64,000 nucleotides of DNA from positions 73,703,376-73,767,375 of the forward strand of contig OY754339.1 of NCBI GenBank assembly GCA_963573305.1, written 5' to 3'. Shown here in pieces: positions 10,488 through 22,428 of this stretch (the stretch's first letter is position 1; every line of letters starts with the position of its first letter). The notes under the pieces were generated by a model. It was given only the letters and a program-made list of their open reading frames with translations, did no database searches and was not told where the DNA came from. Made by a program: the position numbers and the translations under genes. Source of the DNA: Pyrrhosoma nymphula (taxonomy: Eukaryota; Arthropoda; Insecta; Odonata; Coenagrionidae).

Positions 10488-13331
10488 AATTCCAGACCCT
10501 CAAAGACAAAAGCAAAGGCCCCCTTTCCATGCATGAAACCCCGTGTGCGTTGCTTCCTCACATAGTAATTATTACCATTAAATATAAAGAAACTATGAAT
10601 ACCTACCACTCGCTCTTGTTCCATAATTATAAATGTTGGCTGTACTTAAAACTTCAGTGCTCATAGGTCGCACCTGATGATCTGAGGTTAGCTCCGTTAA
10701 ATACTCACAAGAGTCACTTGTTGAGGTGGGCTACATTCTTCATTTATTTAGTTATTTAATGTTCATTGGCAGCACATTACGTACTGTGCTTGGGACCGAA
10801 TATGTGCTCGCAAGACGTACCTTCTGAGCTGGGCCAGCTCCTTTACTTACTTATTTATTCCTATTTTTATTTTATGTTCATAGGTAGCACCTTATGAACA
10901 GGGCTTGGCTCGTAACATGTGCTCGCAAGACGTACCTTCTGTGCTGCGCCAGTTCCTTCACTTACTTATTCATTCCTATTATTGTTATTTTTTGTTCATA
11001 GGCAGCACCCTATGAACAGGGCTTGGCTCCTAACATATGCTCACAACACATACCTGATGAGCATGGCCAGCTCCTTTATAAATGCACTTAATCTTTAAGT
11101 TTGATGTAAGCGAGTGGGATTGAAAAAACGTTTACAAAGAAAATAATAAACATGGAAAGAGGCAGACTTATGCGAAAGGGCTGAAAAAAAAGAAAAGGGG
11201 ACACAAATATGTGCCCAAATCACACTCACTGCACTATGACTTTTCAAATTTTCTTGACTATTATTGGACAAAATTTCAGCTGAATACACCTGGGCCAATA
11301 ATCTGTGTAATTTTCCTTACATGTTAGGTTACTTTTTTATAAATAAGACAGGATTGAACTTTGATTATACTATCACAATTAACAGTAGGTCTACACCATC
11401 GAAAGTTTGAGAGAAATAGATCCGAATACCCGGATGTACAGACAAAGTGTCATGGAGCTACTGTGACGCTCAAGTGTACAATCTGCCAATTACTACGAAC
11501 AAGGTAGTTCTGAATCGAGCAGCCAGATGGTAGCACTTAGCATGCATGGCTACTCCCTAAGTTAACAAGTACATAGAAATTATATATTCCAACATCCTTC
11601 TCCAACAAAATTCTTCTTGCCACTGGTTTGAAATTAGGTTTCTTTACAGACCTGTTGCTCTTTCCTCGAACAAGATATACTTCCATCCATCCTAGGTATT
11701 ATTTCATGGATGCTATAATCACTTTCTAATTTAACCCATTCATAGACGCTGTCAATAAAACTTATCATTTTCTTTAACCACGCAGAAAGAGAGAAACTCT
11801 ACACGATCTCATTCCCATTCCCATGCAAGAAAGCTACTCGGATATTCTCACTGAATGGCATCAGCTGCTAAGATGAAACGCCCAATGCCTCCACCATGTG
11901 AGATTTATCAAGAAGCCCATTTGAGAAAAGAGCTTGATGTCGCCACTGAATTTACTGATAGGCGGTAGGAATAAAGTTGTAGCGGATTTATATTTCGGCA
12001 GATCTCTTCAAAGCCATCGAAATTGACTCAGTTCTGGAGTTTTTAATGGAATAATGAAAACGTGGTCAAAAAATTACTCAGTGGCCAATGAATCCTGAGT
12101 TAAAGGGGTAAAGTTTAGCATATTATGAAAATTCAAAATCCAGTGGTTCAAAATTGAGGTTTTGTACAGACCTGTTGCTCATATCTCGTGCAAGATATCA
12201 TTCCATACAAACCAGATATATATTTGTGGATGGATTAATCAACTTTTTACTCTAACCCATCCGTGGAAGCTGTCAATGGAACTGTTCATTTTCTTCTGCC
12301 ACACAGACAGAAACTCTTCACTCAAGGAAGGTTTTTGGTTATTCTCGCGGAATAGCATCAGCTGCTAAGATAAAACTCCCAATGTCTCCTACAGGTGAGA
12401 TATATCATGTACTCGATTTGAGATAAACAGCTTGATGTCGCCCTTAAACTGCTTGATAGTCACATTGAATAAAGTTGTAGCATATTTATATTTTGGGCAG
12501 ATCTTGCCAAAGCCATGAAAAATGACCCATTTCTGGAATGTTTAATGTTTTTAATGTGGCACGGCAGAACACAATCGTGATTACAAAATAACTCCGGCGT
12601 CGGTAGCGGCGGATTGAAGTCAATTCCTGCCAAACATAAGGTCGCGGGTTCTAATCCCGCCTGGGTAGGAAATGTATACCTCCCAGGGTATGGTTGTGTG
12701 TGCTTGCCCACATCATAAATACCGTGTCATTTGCTTCGGCTGTTAGGTAGATAGAGATTATTATTAATACTCAAAGTTGTCATAGAAGCCTGAGTGATAG
12801 GAGAAAGTTAAGCCTATAGTGAAAATTCTAAATCCACGTGTTCAAATTTTAGTATTTGTACAGACTTGTTTTTTTCTAGAACAAGGTATTATTCCATCCA
12901 TCCCAGCTATTAATTTTTCGATGCCATCATCACCTTTTACATTAACCCGTCCGTGGAAGATGTCAGTGGAACTGTTAAATTTCCCCTGCCACACAGACAG
13001 AAACTCTTCATGAGCTCATTCCCATACCCATGCAAGGAAGTTTACGTGGTTATTATCACTGAATGGCATCTGCTGCTAAGATGAAACTTCCATTGTCTAC
13101 TCAAGGTGAGATTTATCATGAGGTCGATTTGAGATAAACAGCTTGATGTCGCCGTTGAACTTCTTTATAACCAGTATCGATAAAGTTGTAGCATATTTTT
13201 GTTTTGGGCAGATCTCGTCGAAGCCATCAAAATGACCTATATCTGGAATGTTTAATATTTTTAATGTGGCACGGCGCATTGCAATCGTGGTTACAAAATT
13301 ACTCCGGCCTCAGTAGCGGCGGGGTGCAGTT
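10488..13331 (-). repeat. tandem array, higher-order unit B
   Basis: This 2844-bp unit has the same order as its neighbours: spacer 10488-11644, monomer at 11645, SINE-bearing monomer at 12165, then monomer at 12859. The spacer (1157 bp) is about 115 bp longer than in units A and C because of one additional internal subrepeat. Confidence 0.85.
12595..12765 (+). mobile_element. SINE copy in unit B
   Basis: Same insertion site and structure as the copy in unit A. The B box has one change (GGTTCTAATCC). A shared insertion site shows it was amplified with the satellite rather than inserted anew. Confidence 0.75.
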
Positions 13332-16052
13332 AATTCCAGACCCACTACGACAAAAGCAAAGTCCCCCTATCCATCCAGAAAACCCCGTGTGCGTTTCTTC
13401 CTCACATAATAATTATTACCATTAAATATACAGAAACTAGGAATACCTACCACTCGCTCTTATTCCAGAATTATAAATGTTGGCTGTACTTAAACCTTCA
13501 GTGCTCATAGATCGCACCCGATGAGCTGAGGTTAGCTCCGTTAAATGCTCACAAGCCTCACTTGTTGAGCTGGGCTAGTTTCTTCATTTATTTAGTTATT
13601 TAATGTTCATTGGCAGCACATTATGAACTGGGCTTGGGACCGAATATGTGCTCGCAAGACGCACCTACTGAGCTGGGCCAGCTCCTTTACTTGCTTATTT
13701 ATTCCTATTATTGTTATTTTATGTTCATAGGGAGCACCTTATGAACAGGGCTTGGCTCCTAACATGTGCTCACAACACGTACCTGATGAGCATGGCCAGC
13801 TCCTTTATAAATGCACTTAATCTTTAAGTTTGATGTAAGCGAGTGGGATCGATAAACGTTTACAAAGAAAATAATAAACATGGAAAGAGGTAGAATTATG
13901 CGAAAGGGCTGAAAAAAAGAAAAGGGGACACAAATATGTGCCCAAATCACACTCACTTCAATATCACTTTTCAAATTGTCTTCACGATTATGGGACAAAA
14001 TGTCAGCTGAATACACCTGGGCCCATAACCTGTTGAATTTTCCTTACATTTTAGGTTACCTTTTTATGAATAAGACAGGATTGAACTTTGATTATACTAT
14101 CACAATTAACAGTAGGTCTACACCATTGAAAGTTTGAGAGAAAGAGATCCGAATACCCGGATGTACAGACAAAGTGTCATGGAGATACTGTGACGCTCAA
14201 GTGTACATTTTACCAATAACTAGGAAGAACGTAGTTCTGAATCGAGCAGCCAGATGGTAGCACTTAGCATGCATGGCTACTCCCTATGTTAACAAGTACA
14301 TTGAAATTGTATATTCCATCATCCCTGTCGAACAAAGTTCTTCTTGCCACTGGTGTGAAATTGAGTTTCTTTACAGACCTGTTGCTCTATCCTCGAACAA
14401 GATATAATTCCATCCATCCTAGGTATTAATTCAAGGATGCTATAATCACTTTCTGATTTAACCCATTCCTTGACGCTGTCAATGAAACTTATCATTTTCT
14501 TTTGCCACGCAGAAAGAGAGAAACTCTACACGATCTCATTCTCATACCCATGCAAGAAAGCTACTCGGATATTCTCACTGAATGGCATCAGCTGCTAACA
14601 TGAAACACCCAATGCCTCCTCCATGTGAGATTTATCATGAAGCCCATTTGAGAAAAGAGCTTGATGTCGCCACTGAATTTACTGATAGGCGGTAGGAATA
14701 AAGATGTAGCGGATTTATATTTTGGGCAGATCTCATCAAAGCTACGAAATCGACTCAGTTCTGGAGTTTATAATGGAATAATGAAAACGTGGTCAAAAAA
14801 TTACTCAAAGTGGCCAATGAATCCCGAGTTAAAGGGGTAAAGTTTAGCATATTATGAAAATTCAAAATCCAGTGGTTCAAAATTGAGGTTTTGTACATAC
14901 CTGTTGCTCATATCTTCTGCAACATATCATTCCATGCAAACCAGATATATATTTGTGGATGGATTAATCAACTTTTTACTTAAACCCATTCGTGGAATCT
15001 GTCAATGGAACTTCATTTTCTTATGCCACACAGACCGAAACTCTTCACTCTAGGATGGTTTTTGGTTATTCTCTCGCAATAGCATCAGCTGCTAAGATAA
15101 AACTCCTAATGTCTCTTATAGGTGAGATATATCATGTACTCGATTTGAGATAAACAGCTTGATGTCGCCCTTTAACTTCTTGATAGTCACATTGAATAAA
15201 GTTGTAGCATATTTATATTTTGGGCAGATCTTGTCAAAGCCATGAAAAATGACCCATTTCTGGAATGTTTAATGTTTTTAATGTGGCACGGCAGAGCGTA
15301 ATCGTGATTACAAAATAACTCCGGCCTCGGTAGCGGCGGTTTGAAGTCCATGCCTGCCAAACATAAGGTCGCGGGTTCTAATCCCGCCTGGGTAGGAAAT
15401 GTACACCTCCCAGGGCATGGTTGTGTGTGCTTGCCCACATCATAAATACCGTGTCATTTGCTTCGGCTGTTAGGTAGATAGAGATTATTATTAATACTCA
15501 AAGTTGTCATAGAAGCCTGAGTGATAGGGGAAAGTTAACCCTATGGTGAAAACTCTAAATCCACATGTTCAAATTTTAGTATTTGTACAGACTTATTTTT
15601 TTCTAGAACAAGATATTATTCCATCCATCCCAGCTATTAATTTGTCGATGCCATCATCACCATTTACATTAACCCGTCCGTGGAAGATGTCAGTGGAACT
15701 GTTAAATTTCTCCTGCCACACAGACAGAAACTCTTCATGAGCTCATTCCCATGCAAGGATGTTTACGTGGTTATTCTCACTGAATGGCATCAGCTGCTAA
15801 GATGAAACTTATTTTGTCTACTCAAGGTGAGATTTATCATGAGGTCGATTTGAGATAAACAGCTTGATGTCGCCGTTGAACTTCTTTATAGCCAGTATCG
15901 ATAAAGTTGTAGCATATTTTTGTTTTGGGCAGATCTCGTCGAAGCCATCAAAATGACCTATATCTGGAATATTTAATATTTTTAATGTGGCACGGCAGAG
16001 CGTAATCGTGATTACAAAATAACTCCGGCCTCGGTAGCGGCGGGGTGCAGTT
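13332..16052 (-). repeat. tandem array, higher-order unit C
   Basis: This 2721-bp unit has spacer 13332-14371, then monomers at 14372, 14894 (with SINE) and 15586. Its spacer lacks one of the ~115-bp subrepeats present in B, D and E, which accounts for its shorter length. Sequence is very close to unit D, suggesting recent amplification or homogenisation. Confidence 0.85.
15322..15492 (+). mobile_element. SINE copy in unit C
   Basis: Located at the same point of the second monomer as in the other units. The B box carries the GGTTCTAATCC variant shared with units B and D, and the tail is ATTATTATT. Confidence 0.75.
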
Positions 16053-16320
16053 AATTCCAGACCCACTACGACAAAAGCAAAGTCCCCCTTTCCATCCATG
16101 AAAACCCCGTGTGCGTTGCTTCCTCACATAATAATTATTACTATTAAATATACAGAAACTAGGAATACCTACCACTCGCTCTTATTCCAGAATTATATAT
16201 GTTGGCTGTACTTAAACCTTCAGTGCTCATAGGTCGCACCCGATGAGCTGAGGTTAGCTCCGTTAAATGCTCACAAGCCTCACTTGTTGAGCTGGGCTAG
16301 TATCTTCATTTATTTAGTTA

Positions 16321-16660
16321 TTTAATGTTCATTGGCAGCACATTATGAACTGGGCTTGTGACCGAATATGTGCTCGCAAGACGTACCTACTGAGCTGGGC
16401 CAGCTCCTTCACTTACTTATTTATTCCTATTATTGTTATTTTATGTTCACTGGCAGCACCTTACGAACAGGGCTTGGCTCCGAACATGTGCTCGCAGGAC
16501 GTACCTACTGAGCGGGGCCAGCTCCTTTACTTGCTTAATTATTCCTATTATTGTTATTTTATGTTCATAGGCAGCACCTTGTGAACAGGGCTTGGCTCCT
16601 AACATGTGCTCACAACACGTACCTGATGAGCATGGCCAGCTCCTTTATAAATGCACTTAA
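16321..16660 (+). repeat. ~115-bp subrepeats inside the satellite spacer (unit D shown)
   Basis: Three imperfect copies of a block running from GTTCATTGGCAGCAC through CTGAGCTGGGCCAGCTCC to TTATTCCTATTATTG follow one another. Units B, D and E have about three copies and units A and C about two. This explains spacer lengths of 1157-1160 against 1040-1046 bp. Confidence 0.75.
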
Positions 16661-17219
16661 TCTTTAAGTTTGATGTAAGCGAGTGGGATCGAAAAAACGT
16701 TTACAAAGAAAATAATAAACATGGAAAGAGGCAGAATTATGCGAAAGGGCTGAAAAAAAGAAAAGGGGACACAAATATGTGCCCAAATCACACTCACTTC
16801 AATATCACTTTTCAAATTGTCTTGACGATTATGGGACAAAATGTCAGCTGAATACACCTGGGCCCATAACCTGTTGAATTTTCCTTACATTTTAGGTTAC
16901 CTTTTTATGAATAAGACAGGATTGAACTTTGATTATACTATCACAATTAACAGTAGGTCTACACCATTGAAAGTTTGAGAGAAAGAGATCCGAATACCCG
17001 GATGTACAGACAAAGTGTCATGGAGATACTGTGACGCTCAAGTGTACATTTTACCAATAACTAGGAAGAACGTAGTTCTGAATCGAGCAGCCAGATGGTA
17101 GCACTTAGCATGCATGGCTACTCCCTAAGTTAACAAGTACATTGAAATTGTATATTCCATCATCCCTGTCCAACAAAATTCTTCTTGCCACTGGTGTGAA
17201 ATTGAGTTTCTTTACAGAC

Positions 17220-17435
17220 CTGTTGCTCTTTCCTCGAACAAGATATAATTCCATCCATCCTAGGTATTAATTCAAGGATGCTATAATCACTTTCTGATTT
17301 AACCCATTCCTTGACGCTGTAAATGAAACTTAACATTTTCTTTTGCCACGCAGAAAGAGAGAAACTCGACACGACCTCATTCCCATACCCATGCAAGAAA
17401 GTTACTCGGATATTCTCACTGAATGGCATCAGCTG
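17220..17435 (-). other. 216-nt splice-bounded block in the satellite monomer (exon-like)
   Basis: On the minus strand a pyrimidine-containing stretch ending TTAG precedes CAGCTGATGCCATT. Exactly 216 nt later the sequence reads CAACAG followed by GTCTGTAAAG, a plausible donor. In unit D the 72 codons are open and in phase. The first monomer of unit A (8288-8503) has the same boundaries but an in-frame TAG; units B, C and E share the TAG-creating base. It could be a relic of a duplicated exon or simple coincidence preserved by copying. No known protein family was recognised. Confidence 0.3.
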
Positions 17436-18164
17436 CTAACATGAAACACCCAATGCCTCCTCCATGTGAGATTTATCATGAAGCCCATTTGAGAAAAGAG
17501 CTTGATGTCGCCACTGAATTTACTGATAGGCGGTAGGAATAAAGATGTAGCGGATTTATATTTTGGGCAGATCTCATCAAAGCTATCGAAATTGACTCAG
17601 TTCTGGAGTTTTTAATGGAATAATGAAAACTTGGTCAAAAAATTACTCAAAGTGGCCAATGAATCCCGAGTTAAAGGGGTAAAGTTTAGCATATTATGAA
17701 AATTCAAAATCCAGTGGTTCAAAATTGAGGTTTTGTACAGACCTGTTGCTCATATCTCGTGCAAGATTACATTCCATGCAAACCAGATATATATTTGTGG
17801 ATGAATTAATCAACTTTTTACTTTAACCCATTCGTGGAATCTATCAATGGAACTGTTCATTTTCTTTTGCCACACAGACAGAAACTCTTCACTCTAGGAT
17901 GGTTTTTGGTTATTCTCTCGCAATAGCATCAGCTGCTAAGATAAAACTCCCAATGTCTCCTACAGGTGAGATATATCATGTACTCGATTTGAGATAAACA
18001 GCTTGATGTCGCCCTTAAACTTCTTGATAGTCACATTGAATAAAGTTGTAGCATATTTATATTTTGGGCAGATCTTGTCAAAGCCATGAAAAATGACCCA
18101 TTTCTGGAATGTTTAATGTTTTTAATGTGGCACGGCAGAGCGCAATCGTGATTACAAAATAACT

Positions 18165-18330
18165 CCGGCCTCGGTAGTTGAAGTCAATGCCTGCCAAACA
18201 TAAGGTCGCGGGTTCTAATCCCGCCTGGGTAGGAAATGTACACCTCCCAGGGCATGGTTGTGTGTGCTTGCCCACATCATAAATACCGTGTCATTTGCTT
18301 CGGCTGTTAGGTAGATAGAGATTATTATTA
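18165..18330 (+). mobile_element. SINE copy in unit D
   Basis: Same site as in the other units, with a short deletion within the A-box-like region (CGGTAG joined to TTGAAG). It lies about 90 bp left of the young LTR element. Confidence 0.75.
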
Positions 18331-18425
18331 ATACTCAAAGTTGTCATAGAAGCCTGAGTGATAGGGGAAAGTTAAGCCTATAGTGAAAATTCTAAATCCA
18401 CATGTTCAAGTTTTAGTATTTGTAC

Positions 18426-19777
18426 TGTAACCCGTGTCCACACGAGTAAGGGGAAGGGGAAATGGGAGGAAAGGTGGGAGGAAAGGAATTCAGGGACGGG
18501 GAGGCGGGGAGGAAAGAGGGATGCCGACTAAGCTTTTGAGCAAATGGGTTGGGGTTCATCAACGATCGCGGGGTTTCGAAGTGACTTAATGCATAATGGC
18601 GAACGGATGGTTCCGCGAGGACAGGTTTGTGGGGAGAGACAGTAAAACATGGAAATATCCTTTTGCAATATCGAACTATTTAATTCAGAGAATAACACTA
18701 AATACTAATCTAAAACTAAATTTAAACAAAACAAATTATGATGCGTAATAATTGCAACAATACATGGCGAACATTCGCAAAATGTCAATCAAATGAAACA
18801 GTTTTACCCTTCAAGGTCCTTTTTCCCATTTCGAGAATCACTAGGGAAAAGTTACAATATTTTAACGGTTTGAACTTAACAATTTCTACAATCACGCACC
18901 CTCAATTGAAAACTAAACACATTCACACGGGACCAGGGGGGAAAAACACGGGAATAAATATGTCGACAGTACGAAACTTGGGGCACTTTCTTCTTGGGTT
19001 GGGGAATCTCTTCTTTGAACTATAATAGGACTATTCTTCTTGGATTGGGAATGGGGGGCTCTTCTTTGGTCTAGGAATGGCCGTTTTAGGCGGGCGGGAT
19101 ATAAGTGGTACTTATCGTTATCGGGGATAACTGGTGCAACTGCGGCGGCGCTGGCAATGATCGCCCCGTGCTCTGCACGTAGCAGCTGATGATGTAGTTG
19201 GTTTTACTTGAGCGGAGACAGGCGACGGCGATGGCCACGGGTTCCTTGGGACCGCTACTGGACACGACTTAAATTCAGCTTCCTTATGCGTCGGTCGTCT
19301 CTCCCTTTCCGTTCCTCGTCCGCACAATGCGTCTCTCTCGCTCTCCAACCAATGTTTCAGCCCTCCTAATTTTTGGGTGTCAGCCGCCACCACAAGAACC
19401 ATCACATGTAAGTAAGTCCCGCCCCGACCATCCTCTGCCATTTATATGCGCTAGCGCGCGGGGTGAGAAGGGGGGGGGATAGGGGGATAAGGGGAGGTGG
19501 CTTCACTTGACGCAGGCCGCATTATATTTCGAAGCACAGTCACTTGCAAAGCATGAGCGGTGGATGGAGGGGGGGGGGAAAGGGAAGGTCGTCCGCCGAA
19601 CGGCGGAGATACACTTAAGAAAGGGGGGGGGGGAGAACGTGGTGCAGGGAACTCACACACTCGAACACACATGAATCATTCACTCACACAGCGATGACCT
19701 TAAAATTAACACAATATACAGCACAAAACCGCCTCTTCCACAAACCCATTGCAACCGTCCAATCGGGAACGGTTACA
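18426..19777 (-). repeat. 3' LTR of the young gypsy element
   Basis: Begins TGTAACCCGTGTCC and ends GGAACGGTTACA. It is nearly identical to 22429-23784. Long G runs near 19467 and 19624 vary in length between the copies. Confidence 0.93.
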
Positions 19778-19781
19778 ACTG

Positions 19782-19793
19782 CCTCCCTCTCCC
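19782..19793 (-). promoter_or_regulatory. polypurine tract
   Basis: On the minus strand GGGAGAGGGAGG lies 4 nt before the 3' LTR, the expected place for plus-strand priming. Confidence 0.75.
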
Positions 19794-19966
19794 AGACAAA
19801 AAATTGCCGCTGGGAAAAGACACGGGAATTTATTTGTAAAAGAAAAAAAAAAAACAAAAGAAAAACAACTCCAACCCTCACAAAATAAAGGGTGGTAAAA
19901 TAAATCAAACTTTTAACGCGTCCCACGCGCTGAAATCTTAGTCAAACTCAAAAGGAAAACAAAAGA

Positions 19967-20809
19967 CTATAATGTCTCGGAAAAATAAGGAATCAGGTTG
20001 TGGAAATTGTGGACGCCAATAACATCTCCCTCCTCACTTCCCAGCTCACACGCGTTTCGTGCGACCACCCTGCGAATAACATACGGGCCTTTAAAAATAG
20101 GGAAGAATTTATGAAATAGTTTTAACTTCGAGTCGGACTGCTTCGGAGCTTTCAAGAGAACCCTATCTCCTTCCCTGAATTCGTAAGTTTTCGCCTTCTT
20201 AGCGTTTTTCCGCTTCCTACCGGAACGTCGCAAATTTCTAAGAACCAATTGAGTAACCCTACCTGGCTCCGGCTCGTCCCCTTCTTCTTCTTCCGGGAGC
20301 ATGGCATAGGGCCGTCTAGGCTTAACGCCGAAATGGGCTTCGTAAGGTGACATTCCGATAGATTCATGGGGGATTTCGTTAAGCCATTTATTGATGAGGG
20401 GAATCACCTCGGGCCAACTCGTATGCCGGTCCGCACAATACACACGAAAAAGCCGGGATATTTCCCGCATGATCCTCTCACTTGGATTCGACTGTGGGTG
20501 GCGAATAGAAGAATGGATTACTTTAATCCCTCGGTCACGTAACGTTCTACACCATACTTCACTGGTAAACTGCGTTCCATGATCAGTAAGAACCTTCTCG
20601 GGTCTACCACATTCAACAATGAATTTATTCATTAAGTGAGTTAAACAATTCCTACTGGTAGGTTTATTAATAGGATAGACTCGCACAAATTTGGAAAAGA
20701 CATCCACAATTACAAGTACAAATTTATTGCCCGCCCGGGATTTCGGAAGGGGGCCATACAAGTCGAGGGCGTACAATTCCCGGGATTTAGAGGGTATGAT
20801 ATTCTGCAT
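19967..20809 (-). CDS. gypsy integrase core and C-terminal domain (partial Pol)
   Basis: The frame holds an rve-type integrase core with the catalytic residues visible as LDLYGP (first Asp), LTDHGTQF (second Asp) and PSERIMREI (Glu). A basic segment (RRSGRKRKNAKKAK) and a C-terminal FREGDRVLLKAP ... GPYVI domain follow. The N-terminal HHCC zinc domain and all of protease, RT and RNase H are missing. The frame overlaps the end of gag by 23 nt in another phase, so the ATG at 20809 is unlikely to be a native start. With all three acidic residues the fold may be intact, but it cannot act as a normal Pol product. Confidence 0.85.
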   Translation of the reverse strand: MQNIIPSKSRELYALDLYGPLPKSRAGNKFVLVIVDVFSKFVRVYPINKPTSRNCLTHLMNKFIVECGRPEKVLTDHGTQFTSEVWCRTLRDRGIKVIHSSIRHPQSNPSERIMREISRLFRVYCADRHTSWPEVIPLINKWLNEIPHESIGMSPYEAHFGVKPRRPYAMLPEEEEGDEPEPGRVTQLVLRNLRRSGRKRKNAKKAKTYEFREGDRVLLKAPKQSDSKLKLFHKFFPIFKGPYVIRRVVARNACELGSEEGDVIGVHNFHNLIPYFSETL

Positions 20810-21890
20810 GGGGCAGTAAAGGCGGTGGTAGACTATAATCTCCCTCGCGTTGTATTCTCATCATCCGATCCCTTTCGTTCACCGCGTCAACACGGACCCG
20901 CTGCCAGCATTGTCTCTCGTTTCGCGAAGGTACCGTTCGATTACACCGTTGGTAGCCCCTCGCTTGAATACTGTTCAAATTAACTGGCCTTTCTTCCCGT
21001 CGTGCCTCTTCCATTTGGGATTGATCGTATCGCCCGAGCATGGTTATGAGTTTTTCAAAAGTAGTGACCTCGGCGCTTCGGAGTAAGTCCTGCGCGTATA
21101 TAGGGAAATGTCTGATTAATAGTGCCACGGTCTCTTCCTCATCGACAGGCGGTTCACAAAGTCTAAGGGTCGCAATTTTCCGGGTCGCGTATTCCTGCAT
21201 CGAACTGCCCGGAAACCTTTGGTATTTCCCCGACATTATCCGCATTTTGCAACTAATCCTATGCTCGTTACTCCAGTATCGCGCATAGAACAATTTTTGA
21301 AAATCTATCATATTTTCAGGAAAAGGGAATATGGCGTCGGCCCAGCCCTTAGCACCGTCCTCCAACATTTGATAGAACAACATGGGTCTTAACCGTTGGG
21401 GTATGGCGTGGAGGGAATAATAATTTTCCACACCGCGCATGAACGCCACGGGGTGTTCGGATGGCTTACCACGGAAAACCAGTTTCGGGGGTGGATTGGG
21501 GACATTTAAGGAAGAATTTACACCATTTATTTTTTTGTGCTGATTGCCCTCAATTTCGGACATAATCTCATCCATCTTCCTCTTCTGTTCGATTTTGACT
21601 TCCTCCAATACGTTCGCGTTTCTCGACACGTTCCGTAACACTACTTCGACTTGGCTTTTCACGTTCCCAATCTCTACTTGGTCAGCTTGGGTTTGGGCGT
21701 TCAATCTTTCAATCCGACACTTTAGATCACTTTCAATGGCACCTATTTCCATCCTAACCTCCCCAACCTGTTCGCCTATTCTTTTCTCTACGTGCCCTGC
21801 AAGTTCAACTCGGACCTCATGGATTTCCTCCCGGAATTTTGCAATCTGACCCGAAATCCTCTCTTCCATTCTAGCATTATTCTCCTCCAT
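20787..21890 (-). CDS. gypsy Gag, main part
   Basis: The first ~150 residues are a charged coiled coil (IAKFREEIHEVRVELAGHV and following heptads). They are followed by a retrotransposon gag domain with LVFRGKPSEHPVAFMRGVE, GAKGWADAIFP and FPGSSMQEYATRKI. Gag forms the particle that packages element RNA. No CCHC knuckle is present; the C-terminal end is lost where the frame runs into the integrase deletion. It joins the upstream part (21893-22174) through a one-base phase change in an A/T run. Confidence 0.75.
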   Translation of the reverse strand: MEENNARMEERISGQIAKFREEIHEVRVELAGHVEKRIGEQVGEVRMEIGAIESDLKCRIERLNAQTQADQVEIGNVKSQVEVVLRNVSRNANVLEEVKIEQKRKMDEIMSEIEGNQHKKINGVNSSLNVPNPPPKLVFRGKPSEHPVAFMRGVENYYSLHAIPQRLRPMLFYQMLEDGAKGWADAIFPFPENMIDFQKLFYARYWSNEHRISCKMRIMSGKYQRFPGSSMQEYATRKIATLRLCEPPVDEEETVALLIRHFPIYAQDLLRSAEVTTFEKLITMLGRYDQSQMEEARREERPVNLNSIQARGYQRCNRTVPSRNERQCWQRVRVDAVNERDRMMRIQREGDYSLPPPLLPHAEYHTL

Positions 21891-21892
21891 TT

Positions 21893-22174
21893 TTTTTTAT
21901 TCTCCTCCATTTTTTTATTAATGTTCTCTCCCATTTTATTTATATTCTCTCCCATTTTTTTCATAAACATCATCATGTCTTGCATAGTACAGGGGCTTTC
22001 AACTGCCACTGGGCTAACATCACTCTGCTCGACTCCCGGCATATTCTGCGTGACAATGTCTTCCTCCCCACTAGACACTTCGATTATGCTCAACGGATTA
22101 TCCTCAACCGACTCCGCCTCATCGTCCTTCGGGGGTTCCCTATAATTTTGGAAGCTACTGCCCGAGTAAGCCAT
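21893..22174 (-). CDS. gypsy Gag N-terminal part (in another phase)
   Basis: The ATG at 22174 opens MAYSGSSFQNYREPP, rich in Asp, Glu and Ser, then repeats of MGENINK and MEENKK that lead into the coiled coil. The frame meets the main gag frame at a run of nine T on the plus strand (21890-21898). The MEEN block is duplicated around this run. An indel is the simplest reading; programmed slippage is possible but unproven. Confidence 0.65.
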
Positions 22175-22408
22175 GCCGCCGAAATTTAACACAGAAAAAG
22201 GAAAATACACGAGAGAAAATGAACATACGCTATATTTAAAGTGATTAAATGCCCGTACGTTAAATGCAAAGGGTAACACGCTTAACGAGGTCAAAATCTC
22301 GGCCAACGTTAAATTAAAATACAACGAATTGCGAGTGAATGCAATTAGTTCAAAATGTCCCACAATGTCAAATTCCAGCCACACGTTAAACCCATCGTCG
22401 AATGACAA

Positions 22409-22426
22409 GCCCCACGTTGGGCGCCA
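22409..22426 (-). promoter_or_regulatory. primer-binding site (tRNA-Lys type)
   Basis: The minus strand reads TGGCGCCCAACGTGGGGC, 2 nt inside the 5' LTR. Its complement matches the 3' end, including CCA, of animal tRNA-Lys(CUU) as I remember it. A search against the host tRNA set would confirm this. Confidence 0.8.
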
Positions 22427-22428
22427 TT

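Noticed and set aside
16657..16857. 66-residue minus-strand frame repeated in every satellite spacer
   Set aside because: Its conservation follows from recent copying of the unit. Composition and lack of similarity do not support a protein.
18738..19025. 95-residue plus-strand frame in the LTR, repeated at 22741
   Set aside because: It is identical in both copies because the LTRs are near-identical. It lies antisense to the element and has no recognisable domain.
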